DNA from: Halorubrum aethiopicum
Lineage (GTDB): Archaea; Halobacteriota; Halobacteria; Halobacteriales; Haloferacaceae
Length of the DNA stretch: 64,000 nt
NCBI RefSeq assembly: GCF_001542905.1
Contig: NZ_LOAJ01000001.1
Span: 1-64,000 of the forward strand
Reading direction: 5' to 3'
This document shows positions 37,277 to 46,703 of the stretch, in pieces (position 1 is the stretch's first letter; each line of letters starts with the position of its first letter). A program made the translations under genes and the position numbers. Under the pieces are notes generated by a model that saw only the letters and a program-made list of their open reading frames with translations, searched no databases and had not been told where the DNA came from.

Positions 37277-38785
37277 TCACCCCTTGATGTTACACACCGG
37301 GAACGTGCGGGCGACCGTGTCGCCGATGCCCAGTTCGTCGCTGACCCGGACCACCTCGTCGACGTCCTTGTACACGCCGGGGGCCTCCTCGGCGACGGTC
37401 GCGCCCGACTGCGCTTTCACGTAGATCGCCTGCTCGCGCTCGAGGTCGTCGCGCACGTCGCCGCCCCAGAACTCCTGTTTCGCCTGCGTCCGGCTCATCA
37501 GCCGGCCGGCCCCGTGCGCCGTGGAGCCGAACGAGACCGACAGCGACTCCGCGCCGCCGCGGAGCACGTACGATCCCGCGCCCATGCTGCCGGGGATGAT
37601 CACGGGCTGGCCGACCGAGCGGTACGACTCGGGGACCGCCTCGTGGCCCGCGGGGAACGCCCGCGTCGCGCCCTTGCGGTGGACGTACAGCTCGCGGTCG
37701 GCGCGGTCGACCGCCTCCTCGGCGACGGCGGGCCGGCCGTCGGGGCCGACGGGGACCTCGTGGGTCTCCTTCTTGCCGATGTTGTGGGCCACGTCGTACA
37801 GGAGCTCCATCCCGAGGTCCTCGATCGGGTCGGCGTCGAAGACGTCGCCGAACACCTCGCGGGTCCGGTGGGTGATCAGCTGGCGGTTCACCCACGCGAA
37901 GTTGATACACGCCCCCATCGCGCCGTAGTACTCCTCGGCCAGTTCGGATCCCGCGGGCGCGGCCGCGAGCTCCTTGTCCGGCAGCGACTCGAGGAGGTCG
38001 GCGTGCTCGGTCTCGATCCGCCGGAGGTAGTCGTTACACGTCTGGTGGCCGAGCCCGCGGCTCCCGCAGTGGATGAGGACGACGATCTGCCCCTCCGAGA
38101 GGCCGTACGCCTCGGCGACCTCGTCGCGGAAGACATCGGTGACACGCTGGACCTCGAGGAAGTGGTTGCCGGAGCCGAGCGATCCCATCTGGTTGCGGCC
38201 CCGGTCCATGGCCTTCTGGGAGACGAACTCCGGGCGGGCGTCCGGCCGTCGGCCCTCGTCCTCGCAGTGCGCCAGGTCGCTCTCGATCCCGTACCCCTCC
38301 GAGACCGCCCACTCGACGCCGCGTTCCAGCGCGCCCTCGATCGCGTCGGCGTCGCCGTCGATCACGCCGCCGCCGCCGAGCCCCGACGGGATCGCCTCGA
38401 AGAGCGCGTCGACGAGTTCGGCCTCGCGGCCGCGGACGTCGTCGTACTCGAGCGAGGTGCGGACCATCCTGACGCCGCAGTTGATGTCGTACCCGATGGC
38501 TCCGGGCGAGATACAGCCGGTGCGGGCGTCGATCGCGCCGACGCCGCCGACCGGGAACCCGTACCCCTGGTGGCCGTCGGGCATACACAGCGCGGGCTCG
38601 ACCATCCCGGGGAGGTGCGTGGCGTTCTTGAGCTGTCGAAGGGTGTCGTCCTCGCCGATCTCCTCGAGGAGGTCCTCGCTGGCGAGCACCCGCGCCGGGA
38701 CGTTCATCTCCCCCTCGCGCGGGATCTCCCAGACGTGCTCTCGCACCTTCTCCAGGCGGATCCCGTCGAACTCGCGCGTGGTCAT
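37277..38785 (-). CDS. rtcB: tRNA-splicing ligase RtcB
   Basis: A 502-residue RtcB. Hallmarks: SPGAIGYDINCGVRMVRT with the metal-binding Cys, GSLGSGNHFLEVQ, LIHCGSRGLGHQ and the C-terminal DVDEVVRVSDELGIGDTVARTFPVCNIKG end. With GTP and manganese it joins 2',3'-cyclic phosphate and 5'-hydroxyl RNA ends after tRNA intron removal. Archease, which helps RtcB turn over, lies two genes upstream in the same operon. Confidence 0.96.
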   Translation of the reverse strand: MTTREFDGIRLEKVREHVWEIPREGEMNVPARVLASEDLLEEIGEDDTLRQLKNATHLPGMVEPALCMPDGHQGYGFPVGGVGAIDARTGCISPGAIGYDINCGVRMVRTSLEYDDVRGREAELVDALFEAIPSGLGGGGVIDGDADAIEGALERGVEWAVSEGYGIESDLAHCEDEGRRPDARPEFVSQKAMDRGRNQMGSLGSGNHFLEVQRVTDVFRDEVAEAYGLSEGQIVVLIHCGSRGLGHQTCNDYLRRIETEHADLLESLPDKELAAAPAGSELAEEYYGAMGACINFAWVNRQLITHRTREVFGDVFDADPIEDLGMELLYDVAHNIGKKETHEVPVGPDGRPAVAEEAVDRADRELYVHRKGATRAFPAGHEAVPESYRSVGQPVIIPGSMGAGSYVLRGGAESLSVSFGSTAHGAGRLMSRTQAKQEFWGGDVRDDLEREQAIYVKAQSGATVAEEAPGVYKDVDEVVRVSDELGIGDTVARTFPVCNIKG

Positions 38786-38878
38786 GCGCGGAGGTTCGAC
38801 GGCGGAGGGGAAGGGCGTTACGTGTGGTCGTCGAGAGGGCGGGCGGGTCGAAGCGGGAGCGTCGGAGCGGGCGGATCG

Positions 38879-39400
38879 CTACCGGTCCGCGGGATCGCCC
38901 GGCAGCCACGCGACGTCGTCGTCCGCGAGGGTGAGGCCGGCGAAGACGCGCCCCAACACCACCCCGTACAGCAGGTGGGCGACCGCGATGACCGCGCCGA
39001 ACTCGAAGCTCGCTGTGACGCCGGGCAGCGGGAGCGTGGGGACCGGCAGCGACGTCGCGCCGGCGAGCGCGAGCGACGCGGGCAACAACAGCCCGCCGGT
39101 TACCACGCCGAGCGCGGCCGAGTGGACGACCCCGAGCGCGACGCAGCCGCCGGCGTCGCTCCGGAGGTCCTCGAAGAAGGGTCGGTCGAAGACGGCCGCG
39201 AACAGGAGGCCGAACGTCGCGCTGTTGAACAGGTGGACGATCCAGCCGGCCGCGACGGTCTCGACGCCGACGAGCGCGCCGATCGTGGGCATCAGCCCGA
39301 GGGCGCCGTGTAACACGAGCCCCATCGCGACGCCCGCGACGAGCCCGGCCGCCGCGCCCGCGCGCCACGCGCTCCGCTCGTCGGGTTCGGTTCGTGGCAT
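38879..39400 (-). CDS. Four-helix membrane protein in rtcB operon
   Basis: A 173-residue protein with four or five hydrophobic segments (about 12-32, 38-66, 80-105 and 125-150) and a conserved-looking loop FNSATFGLLFAAVFDRPFFE. ATG 39400 (MPRTEPDERSAW) is used; the frame extends nine codons upstream. Such proteins are common in haloarchaea without a known role. It sits between archease and rtcB but 60 and 93 bp from them, and may have its own promoter. Confidence 0.75.
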   Translation of the reverse strand: MPRTEPDERSAWRAGAAAGLVAGVAMGLVLHGALGLMPTIGALVGVETVAAGWIVHLFNSATFGLLFAAVFDRPFFEDLRSDAGGCVALGVVHSAALGVVTGGLLLPASLALAGATSLPVPTLPLPGVTASFEFGAVIAVAHLLYGVVLGRVFAGLTLADDDVAWLPGDPADR

Positions 39401-39460
39401 ACGGTAACAATAGTCACGACAGATCATAACGGTTTCGGTCGCCTCGGCGGTTCGCCCGGC

Positions 39461-39949
39461 TCAGACGTCGAAGACGACGTAAGCGTACCACCCGTCGTCG
39501 CGCCGTTCGAGCGCCATCTCCGAGTAGGTGACCGCCTTGACCTCCCTGGCGACCACCGCGTCGAGGGGGACGCCGCGGGCGCTGGCCTCGACGGTCCACT
39601 CGGGGTCGTCGCCGTCGGCGGGCACGTCGGCGTCGGCGGGCGCGTCGCCGTCGGCAGGGGTGTCCCCGTCGTCGTTCCCGTCGGGCTCGATCACTCGGCA
39701 CTCGTGGTCCGCGGGCAGGACGAGCCGCACGTCGCGCTCGTAGATCAGCCGGTCGAGGTAGTCGAAGAGGAGCGCCTCGCGGCTCTCGGCGGTCTCGCGG
39801 AGGGCGAACCGCTCGCCGACCGCCGGGGGGACCGACTCGCAGCTCGCCGCGGTCAGCCCGTCCGCGACCGCCGCGAACAGCGCCGAGAGGGTCGGAGCGG
39901 TCGCCTCGACGGCGACGTCCGCCGTGTGGTCCCGGAGTTCGTAGGTCAC
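39461..39949 (-). CDS. Archease
   Basis: A 162-residue archease. N-terminal YELRDHTADVAVEATAPTL with the conserved DHTAD motif, and C-terminal REVKAVTYSEMAL. Archease activates RtcB by speeding its guanylation. Between residues about 87 and 115 there is an acidic Pro/Ala/Asp repeat insert (DGDTPADGDAPADADVPADG). The gene overlaps DUF502 by 4 bp. Confidence 0.92.
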   Translation of the reverse strand: MTYELRDHTADVAVEATAPTLSALFAAVADGLTAASCESVPPAVGERFALRETAESREALLFDYLDRLIYERDVRLVLPADHECRVIEPDGNDDGDTPADGDAPADADVPADGDDPEWTVEASARGVPLDAVVAREVKAVTYSEMALERRDDGWYAYVVFDV

Positions 39950-40758
39950 GGTCCGTCGGTTCGGGTCGGGTCGGTTTCCGCGTTGTCATCGTCGTCGTCG
40001 CTCGAGGGGTCGAGCCACCCCTCCACCCGGTCGGGGACGGAGAGGTGGCGGAGCTCCTCGTCCGAGAACCCCCCGATATCGTCCGTCGCTCCCTCGAGGG
40101 CGACGCCGCTCGTCACCAGCGCGCGGATCCCCTCCTGGACCGTCAGGTCGATCTCCACGATCCGGCTCTCGGGGACGAAGACGACGTGTCCGCCCATCAC
40201 CGGGTTGGGGGCCATCGGCATGAAGAGGGTCCGCATCCCCTCGCCGTCGGCGGAGCCGGTCGGAGCGGCGACCGCCTCGGGCGTCTCGCTCGTGACGAAC
40301 GCCAGCGTGTACGTGCCCTCCGTGGGGAACTCGACGAGCACGACCTCCCGGAAGTTCCCGCCGTCCGACTCCAGCATGGCGTCGCTCATCTGTCTGAACC
40401 CCTCGTAGACGGAGCCGATCCCGGGGACCTGCTCCATCGCGAGGTCGACGTAGTCGACGGCGAGTTCCCCGTACCGCGTGGACTCGACGGCCAGACCGAT
40501 GAGGAGGATCAGGGCGACGAACACGACCGGCGTCACGATCTCGATCAACAGCTCGCGCCCGACCCGTCCGACGCCCGGCAGGACGAACTCCGGGGAGACG
40601 ACCGCGATCGCCGAGGAGAACGCGTCGAGGTAGTCGTACACCGCGTTGAAGACGATCGTGAGCACCACGACCGTGATGACGAGCGGAACGATCACCGCCA
40701 CGCCCGTCAGGAACGCCCTCCGGAGCCGCCTCCGACCCGATATCGGTTCGCCGACCAT
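39946..40758 (-). CDS. DUF502 membrane protein
   Basis: A 270-residue DUF502 protein: RRAFLTGVAVIVPLVITVVVL as first helix, a second helix at about 68-90, PGIGSVYEGFRQMSDAML, and TLFMPMAPNPVMGGHVVFVPESRI. The C-terminus is an acidic Asp-rich tail. DUF502 proteins are membrane proteins of unknown function. First gene of the operon with archease, with which it overlaps by 4 bp. Confidence 0.88.
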   Translation of the reverse strand: MVGEPISGRRRLRRAFLTGVAVIVPLVITVVVLTIVFNAVYDYLDAFSSAIAVVSPEFVLPGVGRVGRELLIEIVTPVVFVALILLIGLAVESTRYGELAVDYVDLAMEQVPGIGSVYEGFRQMSDAMLESDGGNFREVVLVEFPTEGTYTLAFVTSETPEAVAAPTGSADGEGMRTLFMPMAPNPVMGGHVVFVPESRIVEIDLTVQEGIRALVTSGVALEGATDDIGGFSDEELRHLSVPDRVEGWLDPSSDDDDDNAETDPTRTDGP

Positions 40759-40848
40759 GGCGGAGACACGGCGGAGTCCGTCAAAACGCTTCGGTTGGTC
40801 GACCGAACCGACGCGGGACCGGCCTGCCGTCGGCGCGCGGCCGGTGGA

Positions 40849-40857
40849 GTTATATTC
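40849..40857 (+). promoter_or_regulatory. TATA box of GNAT gene
   Basis: GTTATATTC lies about 28 bp before GTG 40881, fitting a leaderless transcript and supporting that start. Confidence 0.6.
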
Positions 40858-40880
40858 TACAGGCGTGTTACGTTTTCCCA

Positions 40881-41354
40881 GTGAGCGTCAACGTGGAGCG
40901 ACGGACGGACCCGCCCGGCGACGCCGAACACGTCCGGGAGGCGTGGGAACTCAAAGAGCGGATCCACCGCGTCGACGGGGTGCTCCGCCAGCGACGCGGC
41001 TTCTTCACCGACGCCTACCGGCGGTCCACGACGCATCTCCTCTTCGAGGACGACGAGGTGATCGCGTTCGCCTCGGTCCGACGGGACGGTTACGTGCTCT
41101 TTCTCGCCGTCGACCCTGACCACCGCGGACGCGGCCTCGGCGAGCGGCTGGTCGCCGACGTGGCCGACGAGTACCAGTCGGTCTCCTGTCACGCGCGGAC
41201 CACGAACGAGCGGGCGCTCGGCTTCTACGAGCACATCGGCTTCGAGGTGAAACGCCGGATCGACGGCTACTACGAGGACGGCGGCGACGCCTACTACCTC
41301 ACGCTGGGCCCGAACAGCCTCCGCGAGCGGCTCTCGGAGTTCGTCCGCGGGTAG
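40881..41354 (+). CDS. GNAT acetyltransferase (RimI-like)
   Basis: A 157-residue GNAT protein. Motif A is LAVDPDHRGRGLGERLVADVA and motif B is TTNERALGFYEHIGFEVKRRIDGYYEDGGDAYYLTL, resembling N-terminal protein acetyltransferases. It starts with GTG at 40881 behind a good TATA box. It lies 54 bp ahead of HMG-CoA reductase and may be co-transcribed. Confidence 0.87.
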   Translation: MSVNVERRTDPPGDAEHVREAWELKERIHRVDGVLRQRRGFFTDAYRRSTTHLLFEDDEVIAFASVRRDGYVLFLAVDPDHRGRGLGERLVADVADEYQSVSCHARTTNERALGFYEHIGFEVKRRIDGYYEDGGDAYYLTLGPNSLRERLSEFVRG

Positions 41355-41408
41355 GATCCGACCCCCGAAACCGACACGCATTAGCGCCCGCCGCGAGGAG
41401 ACGCGGGC

Positions 41409-42629
41409 ATGACCGATCCCACAGCCGAGGACCTCCTCGAGCGCGTCCGCGACGGCGACGTGCGGCTCCACGAACTGGACGACCACGTCGACGCCGGGAC
41501 GGCCGCGACCGTTCGCCGCCGGCTGGTCGCCGACGAGTCCGGCGCGGACCTCGACGCGGTCGGCGAGTACGCCTTCGACGCGGCCGCCGCCGACCCCAAC
41601 ATCGACAACATGATCGGCGGGCTCGAAGTCCCGCTCGGCGTCGCGGGGCCGGTGCCCGTCGACGGCGGCGCGTTCGACGGCGACCGCTACCTCCCGATGG
41701 CGACCACCGAGGGGGCCCTGGTCGCCTCGGTCAACCGCGGCTGCTCCGTCATCGACGCGGCGGGCGGCGCGACCGCCCGCGTCACGAAGAGCTCGATGAC
41801 CCGCGCGCCCGTCTTCCGCGTGGCCGACGTGGCCGAGGCGGAGGCGCTCGTCGAGTGGGTCCGCGACAACGAGCCGGCCCTGCGGGAGGCCGCCGAGTCG
41901 ACGACGAGCCACGGCGAACTCCGCGGCGTCACCCCGTACGTCGTCGGCAACAACGTCTACCTCCGGTTCCGCTTCGACACGAAGGACGCGATGGGGATGA
42001 ACATGGTCACCATCGCGACTGGCGAGGCCTGCGACGTCGTCGAGGCGGAGACCGACGCCGAGCTGGTCGCGCTCTCGGGGAACCTCTGTTCGGACAAGAA
42101 ACCCGCCGCGGTCAACGCGGTCGAGGGGCGCGGTCGGTCGGTGACCGCCGACGTCGAGGTCCCCCGCGAGGTCGTCGAGGACCGGCTCCACACGACGCCG
42201 GCGGCGATAGCCGAGATCAACACGCGCAAGAACCACGTCGGCTCCGCGAAGGCGGGCTCGCTCGGCTTCAACGCCCACGTCGCCAACGCGGTCGCGGCGA
42301 TGTTCCTCGCGACCGGCCAGGACGCGGCGCAGGTCGTCGAGGGGTCGAACGCGATCACGACCGCGGAGGCGACCGCCGACGGCGACCTCTACGTCTCCGT
42401 GTCGATCGCGAGCCTCGAGGTCGGCACGGTCGGCGGCGGGACGAAGCTCCCGACGCAGGCGGCCGGTCTCGAGGTCCTGGGAGTTCGCGGCGGCGGCGAC
42501 CCCGCCGGCAGCAACGCCGACGCGCTCGCGGAGGCGATCGCGGTGGGCGCGCTGGCGGGCGAGCTCTCGCTTCTCGCCGCGCTGGGCTCGCGACACCTCG
42601 CGTCGGCGCACGCGGATCTGGGCCGATAG
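41409..42629 (+). CDS. hmgA: HMG-CoA reductase (class I)
   Basis: A 406-residue 3-hydroxy-3-methylglutaryl-CoA reductase. It makes mevalonate, the committed step to archaeal isoprenoid lipids. Visible parts: ENVIGG-type DNMIGGLEVPLGVAGP, catalytic Glu in LPMATTEGALVAS, DAMGMNMVTIATG, catalytic Lys in CSDKKPAAVN, GGGTKLPTQ and catalytic His in LGSRHLASAH. Length and motifs match the NADPH-dependent haloarchaeal enzyme, the target of mevinolin. Confidence 0.97.
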   Translation: MTDPTAEDLLERVRDGDVRLHELDDHVDAGTAATVRRRLVADESGADLDAVGEYAFDAAAADPNIDNMIGGLEVPLGVAGPVPVDGGAFDGDRYLPMATTEGALVASVNRGCSVIDAAGGATARVTKSSMTRAPVFRVADVAEAEALVEWVRDNEPALREAAESTTSHGELRGVTPYVVGNNVYLRFRFDTKDAMGMNMVTIATGEACDVVEAETDAELVALSGNLCSDKKPAAVNAVEGRGRSVTADVEVPREVVEDRLHTTPAAIAEINTRKNHVGSAKAGSLGFNAHVANAVAAMFLATGQDAAQVVEGSNAITTAEATADGDLYVSVSIASLEVGTVGGGTKLPTQAAGLEVLGVRGGGDPAGSNADALAEAIAVGALAGELSLLAALGSRHLASAHADLGR

Positions 42630-42683
42630 ACGGGGAGACCGTTCATACGCGGGGACGCGGCTCCGACGACTCGAACCGGCGGT

Positions 42684-43481
42684 TCAGTCCTCGCCCTCGA
42701 TCGCCCGCGCCGCCGCCAGCACGTCCTCGTGGAGGCCGCCGTTGGAGGCGACGAGCCCGACGGAGTCGTGCCGCCAGCGGTTCCCCTCGAGGTCCGTCAC
42801 CCGCCCGCCGGCCTGCCGGATCATGAACACGCCCGCGACGGAGTCCCAGGGGTTCGCTCGGAGGTTCGAGATCGTTCCCTCCAGCCCGCCGGCGGCGACC
42901 GTCGGGAGCACGACCTGTGCCGCGCCGAGCCGGCGCATGTCGCCGAATCGGGTCACGATCGCCTCGCAGGCGTTGGCGTACTCCGCTCTGGCGTCGTGAC
43001 CCCACCACAGCGTCGGGTCGACGGTTCCCCGTCGGGGATCGGTCGCGTCGCTGACGGAGAGCCGCTCGCCGTTGCGGTACGCGCCGTCGGCGTCGGCGGT
43101 GTAGACGTCCTCGAGCGCGGGACAGACCGTCGCGGCCGCGACCGGCTCGCCGTCGACGACGGCCGCCACCGCGGTCCCCCACACGCGGATCCCGCGGACG
43201 AAGTTGTGCGTGCCGTCGATCGGGTCGATCACCCACGCCGGCCCCTCGTCGGGCACGCGCTTGCGGGCGTCCTCCTCCTCGCCGACGACGGCGTCGTCCG
43301 GGAACGACTCGCGGATCGTCTCGATGACGGCGCGCTGGGCGGCCCGGTCGGCCTCGGTCACCACGTCGTCCTCGCCTTTCGCCTCCACGTCGATGTCGGT
43401 CCGGAAGGCGTCGCTCGCGACGCGGGCACCCGCTCGCGCGGCCCGCTCGGCGAGGGCCGCGCGCTCGTCTACGTCGGTCAT
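42684..43481 (-). CDS. Inositol monophosphatase family phosphatase
   Basis: A 265-residue Li-sensitive type phosphatase. Metal motifs: VGEEEDA (Glu), WVIDPIDGTHNF (DPIDGT) and NPWDSVAGVFMIRQAGGRVTD. In archaea this family removes phosphate from inositol-1-phosphate or fructose-1,6-bisphosphate; residue reading does not separate these. Convergent with hmgA. Confidence 0.93.
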   Translation of the reverse strand: MTDVDERAALAERAARAGARVASDAFRTDIDVEAKGEDDVVTEADRAAQRAVIETIRESFPDDAVVGEEEDARKRVPDEGPAWVIDPIDGTHNFVRGIRVWGTAVAAVVDGEPVAAATVCPALEDVYTADADGAYRNGERLSVSDATDPRRGTVDPTLWWGHDARAEYANACEAIVTRFGDMRRLGAAQVVLPTVAAGGLEGTISNLRANPWDSVAGVFMIRQAGGRVTDLEGNRWRHDSVGLVASNGGLHEDVLAAARAIEGED

Positions 43482-43568
43482 GGCCCCGGATCCGGCTCCC
43501 GGACGCGTATAAACGTCGATCCGGCGACGAAGGGGGATCGCGACAGTATTAACTCAGTTCCGAATCCG

Positions 43569-43578
43569 AGTATACTTA
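43569..43578 (+). promoter_or_regulatory. TATA box of small gene at 43605
   Basis: AGTATACTTA lies about 30 bp before ATG 43605, the right spacing for a short-leader transcript. Confidence 0.5.
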
Positions 43579-43604
43579 AGTACGTCGAGGGTGGATGGGC
43601 GCGT

Positions 43605-43862
43605 ATGAGACCCGAGGAAGCGGTTCGCCAGCTCGAGTACGCCATCGACGCCTCGCTCGACGAGATCGGCCAGCGCGCCGCCGCCGGCTACCGGCCGACG
43701 TTCGAGCGGGTCGCCGAGCGCGCCGACGGCGCGGCCGTCTACACGCTGGCGGGCGAACTCGCCGACGAGGTCGTCTGCGGCGACTGTCCGACCCCCGCCG
43801 AGGCGAACGAGGCGGCGGAGCGCGTGCTCGCCGACCGAGCCTACACCGACGGCGGGAAGTAG
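43605..43862 (+). CDS. Small conserved haloarchaeal protein
   Basis: An 85-residue acidic protein, MRPEEAVRQLEYAIDASLDE, with a central TLAGELADEVVCGDCPTPAEAN holding the only two Cys (CGDC). It is mainly helical with a central beta hairpin. The good TATA box and typical haloarchaeal codon use support it. No family name known to me. Confidence 0.72.
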   Translation: MRPEEAVRQLEYAIDASLDEIGQRAAAGYRPTFERVAERADGAAVYTLAGELADEVVCGDCPTPAEANEAAERVLADRAYTDGGK

Positions 43863-43982
43863 ACCGCGGATCGGTCCGGACCCCGCCGCGAGCCTCCCTT
43901 CTCGAAGTTCCGACCCTTTCCCGGAGCCCGCGATCCGTTCTCCGACCGCCGTCCGACCGCGTCCGGCCTCGTCCCTCGTCGA

Positions 43983-45680
43983 TCACCGCGGCGCGCGCCG
44001 CACCAGGAACAGCGTGGCGAGCACGATGGCGACGAGCACCGCCAGCCCGGCGAAATCCGCGGGGTCGAACGCGGCCGGCTCCGTCCGGTTCGCCGACCCC
44101 GGATCGGTCGAGGGTGCCGCGTCGTCGGCGCTCACGCCCCCGTCGGATACCGATTCCTCGCCGTCGGACCCCGTCCCGCGGGTGGGGTCCGGATCGGTCC
44201 CGTCGGATCGCGTCCCGGCCCCGTCGTCCGTCCCCGTCCCGTCGTCCGGACCAGTTCCGTCGTCCGATCCCTCCGGGTCCGGCTCGGGTTCCCGCACGGC
44301 GAGCGAGGCGACGGTGGCGGAGCCGTCCAGCCGGTCGCCGGCGACGACGAGGTCGTATTCTCCGGGGTCGTCGAGTCGCACGGTCGCGGTCCGGGTGACC
44401 GTCTCGCCCGGCGCGACGTCCACGGAGAGGGGGCCGTCCGCGAGCGCGTCGACTGCGTTCCCGTCAGCGTCGACGGCCCTGACCGCGACCGGCTCGTCGC
44501 TGGTGGGGGCCGGACCGCGGTTCGCGAGCGTCACCTCGAGGGTCGTCGCCTCGCCGGGCGCGACGCGCTCGGTCGGGACCGCGGCGTCGACAGCGGAGAG
44601 CGCGGGGCGGTGGGCCGCGAGCGCGAACGCGGAGAAGCCGTCGGACTCGATCGCGAGCCGGACCGTCCCGTCGGTCTCGCCGATCACCCGCGTCTCGGTC
44701 GCCTCCCAGCCGTCGCCGGTCTCGTGGTAGGCCGCGAGGTCCGCGGGCTCGACGCCGGCTCGTCGGAGCAGATCGCGCTCCACGACCACCTCCGCGGTCG
44801 CCGCCTCGATCGGCTGGTCGGGCTCCGCGAAGGCGACCGCGTAGTAGCCGAGCGGGTCGACGCCCGACCGGTCCACGGGGTCGATCTCCTCCGGGAGCTC
44901 CTCGCTTCCCTCGATCGAGAACTCCACATCGCCCGAGCGGTTCCGCACGAACGACAGCCGGTCGAGCCGGATCGCGGGATCGCCCATCTCGAGTCCCTCC
45001 AGGTCGACCTCGGTCTCTTCCTCCACTGCGACCGAGTACACCTCGACCTGGCGGGCGGTGGGATCCGGCGAGTCGACGAGGACCGTGGGGTCCGAGGGAT
45101 CGCCGTCTTCGTCATCGTCGTCTCCATCGTCCCCGTCTCCATCGTCCCCGTCTCCATCACTCCCGCCGCCCTCCTGCGTGATCGCCTCGGGCTCGGCGGG
45201 GCGCGCGTGAACCGAGATCTCGTCGATGATCCGGTCGCCGGGCATCAGGTCGGCGACGCGGGTGTCGACCCTGACGCCGACCGGGACGGTCTCGTCCTCG
45301 GACGTCAGGAGTGCCGGATCCTCGCCGCTTTCCGCCGGCTGGCCCTCGATCACGAAGGTCACCGCCTGCGAGTCGTGTTCGATCCAGACCTCGGCGGGCT
45401 CGCTCCCGTTGTAGAGGACGTAGAAGAGGTCGTCCTCGACCGTGAGCGCGTCGACGTTGACGCCGCCAGCGTCGAGGCGGGGATTGTCCTCGGTCACGTC
45501 GATGACGAGTTCGCCGTTCTCGTCGAGGTAGGTGTATGGGTTGTCGCCGGGTTGGAGGGCGACCTCGTCGTTGAGGCGGTCGGCGGGGCCGTCGACGAAG
45601 GCGGCGCCGGTGGAGAAAATTAGGGCGGTAGCTCCGAGGACGACGAGGACCAGCAGTGTCGTCGAACCGCGGGCACGCAT
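43983..45680 (-). CDS. Exported DUF1102/PGF-pre-PGF surface protein
   Basis: A 565-residue surface protein. It has a signal peptide (TTLLVLVVLGATALIFSTGAAF), a DUF1102-like region (to about 170), an Asp/Gly-rich linker, and a PGF-pre-PGF-type domain (VEFSIEGSEELPEEID to DGFSAFALAAHRP, about 240-360). A CARDB-like Ig domain follows (EATTLEVTLANRGPAP, 375-450), then a Ser/Thr/Asp/Gly stalk and a C-terminal helix with basic end. It is probably membrane-anchored outside the cell, with the stalk a likely site of O-glycosylation. Last of three minus-strand surface genes. Confidence 0.8.
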   Translation of the reverse strand: MRARGSTTLLVLVVLGATALIFSTGAAFVDGPADRLNDEVALQPGDNPYTYLDENGELVIDVTEDNPRLDAGGVNVDALTVEDDLFYVLYNGSEPAEVWIEHDSQAVTFVIEGQPAESGEDPALLTSEDETVPVGVRVDTRVADLMPGDRIIDEISVHARPAEPEAITQEGGGSDGDGDDGDGDDGDDDDEDGDPSDPTVLVDSPDPTARQVEVYSVAVEEETEVDLEGLEMGDPAIRLDRLSFVRNRSGDVEFSIEGSEELPEEIDPVDRSGVDPLGYYAVAFAEPDQPIEAATAEVVVERDLLRRAGVEPADLAAYHETGDGWEATETRVIGETDGTVRLAIESDGFSAFALAAHRPALSAVDAAVPTERVAPGEATTLEVTLANRGPAPTSDEPVAVRAVDADGNAVDALADGPLSVDVAPGETVTRTATVRLDDPGEYDLVVAGDRLDGSATVASLAVREPEPDPEGSDDGTGPDDGTGTDDGAGTRSDGTDPDPTRGTGSDGEESVSDGGVSADDAAPSTDPGSANRTEPAAFDPADFAGLAVLVAIVLATLFLVRRAPR

Positions 45681-45681
45681 C

Positions 45682-45699
45682 GTAGGAACATCAACCTAC
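45682..45699. promoter_or_regulatory. GTAGG-N8-CCTAC palindrome at surface gene start
   Basis: A 5-bp-arm inverted repeat directly upstream of ATG 45680. CCTACAGAT from its right arm recurs at about 45830. It might bind a regulator; equally it may be chance. Confidence 0.3.
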
Positions 45700-45854
45700 A
45701 GATACCAAAGTAATCGGTCCTCGATGGGGCATCGATCGATGGTCTCAGATAGTGAAAAGGACCTGTAACCTGTAAGACGGACCCGGTACTCCTCGTTCGA
45801 TATCCCATGTCATAGCAGAACACATTCCTACAGATCCGAGTCAATAAAAATCGA

Positions 45855-46487
45855 TTAGGAAACAGCCCAAGCCTCAACTTCTAGGGACGCAGTAAAGAAG
45901 TCACCGACATCGCCGTTAAGCGCGTTGACGACGAAAGAGACTCCTAACGCGTCACCGGGATCGAGTTCTAGCGACGGTGCTACCGTCTGACTTGGGTACC
46001 GCACTTCGGTCAGTTTTCCATTCGAATTCTGAATCTCGAACAGGAATCTCGTGTCACCGGCATCCGAGCTACTACTGGTCGGATCTAAGGTGAAGGTGAC
46101 ACTCATCGTGCTATTTGTTTGGTTCGCGATCAGGAAAGCGGATTTAAAGTCATCGGTATCGGTACCGATCGGATCATCCGTCGTTTCCACCGTGAACCAA
46201 TCCGGCGTTATATTGGGATACGTGTGGGTAAGGTAACCGAACTGGTAGAGAGAGTTGACGTTTATTCCCGGGTCAGTGATAGAGATCGATAGCTGACCGT
46301 TGTCACCTTCATCGACACCGGCAACCTCGTCGTTCGGGATCAGAGCAACGAGGCCTTTCGAGTCGTTGACAACCGACATATCTACCTCCCGATTCACTTG
46401 AGCCGTGGTAAACGCTCCCGTTCCGAGAGTCGCGCTACCACCCGCAACGGTCGCACTCAATCCGAGGAGCAGTTTTCTTCGTTTCAT
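45855..46487 (-). CDS. DUF1102 protein, possible TasA-like subunit
   Basis: A 210-residue exported beta-rich protein. N-terminus KRRKLLLGLSATVAGGSATLGTGAF has a twin-arginine-like signal; the mature part starts near TTAQVNREVDMSVVNDSKG, a pattern shared with the next gene. No Cys. DUF1102 proteins share the SipW-type opening and strand pattern of camelysin/TasA fibre proteins, but the relationship here is inferred. GC content is markedly below the window average. Confidence 0.78.
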   Translation of the reverse strand: MKRRKLLLGLSATVAGGSATLGTGAFTTAQVNREVDMSVVNDSKGLVALIPNDEVAGVDEGDNGQLSISITDPGINVNSLYQFGYLTHTYPNITPDWFTVETTDDPIGTDTDDFKSAFLIANQTNSTMSVTFTLDPTSSSSDAGDTRFLFEIQNSNGKLTEVRYPSQTVAPSLELDPGDALGVSFVVNALNGDVGDFFTASLEVEAWAVS

Positions 46488-46703
46488 TGCTCGTTCTAGG
46501 TGGCTCTTCGATCATCGTGGTGAGTCTCCCCGTACGCTCCGATACCCATCGTGGTCACTCTTCGTGGCACCGCTAACTTACGTCTGGCCGCGGGCATGAG
46601 TCGTTTCATCGTTTTCTTATCTCGTGGGTGGTAACGTATCAAAAGGGGAGTAGAGCCGTCGACAGCGTAGTCGTAGGCTGTCGAACACCTCTCTGTTATT
46701 CGA
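46488..46703. other. A/T-richer intergenic region between surface genes
   Basis: About 215 bp with two CATCGTGGT sequences 32 bp apart (near 46515 and 46547), each followed by a CACTC/GAGTC-like hexamer. It should contain the promoter of the DUF1102 gene at 45855. No clear TATA box or coding gene was recognised. Confidence 0.4.
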
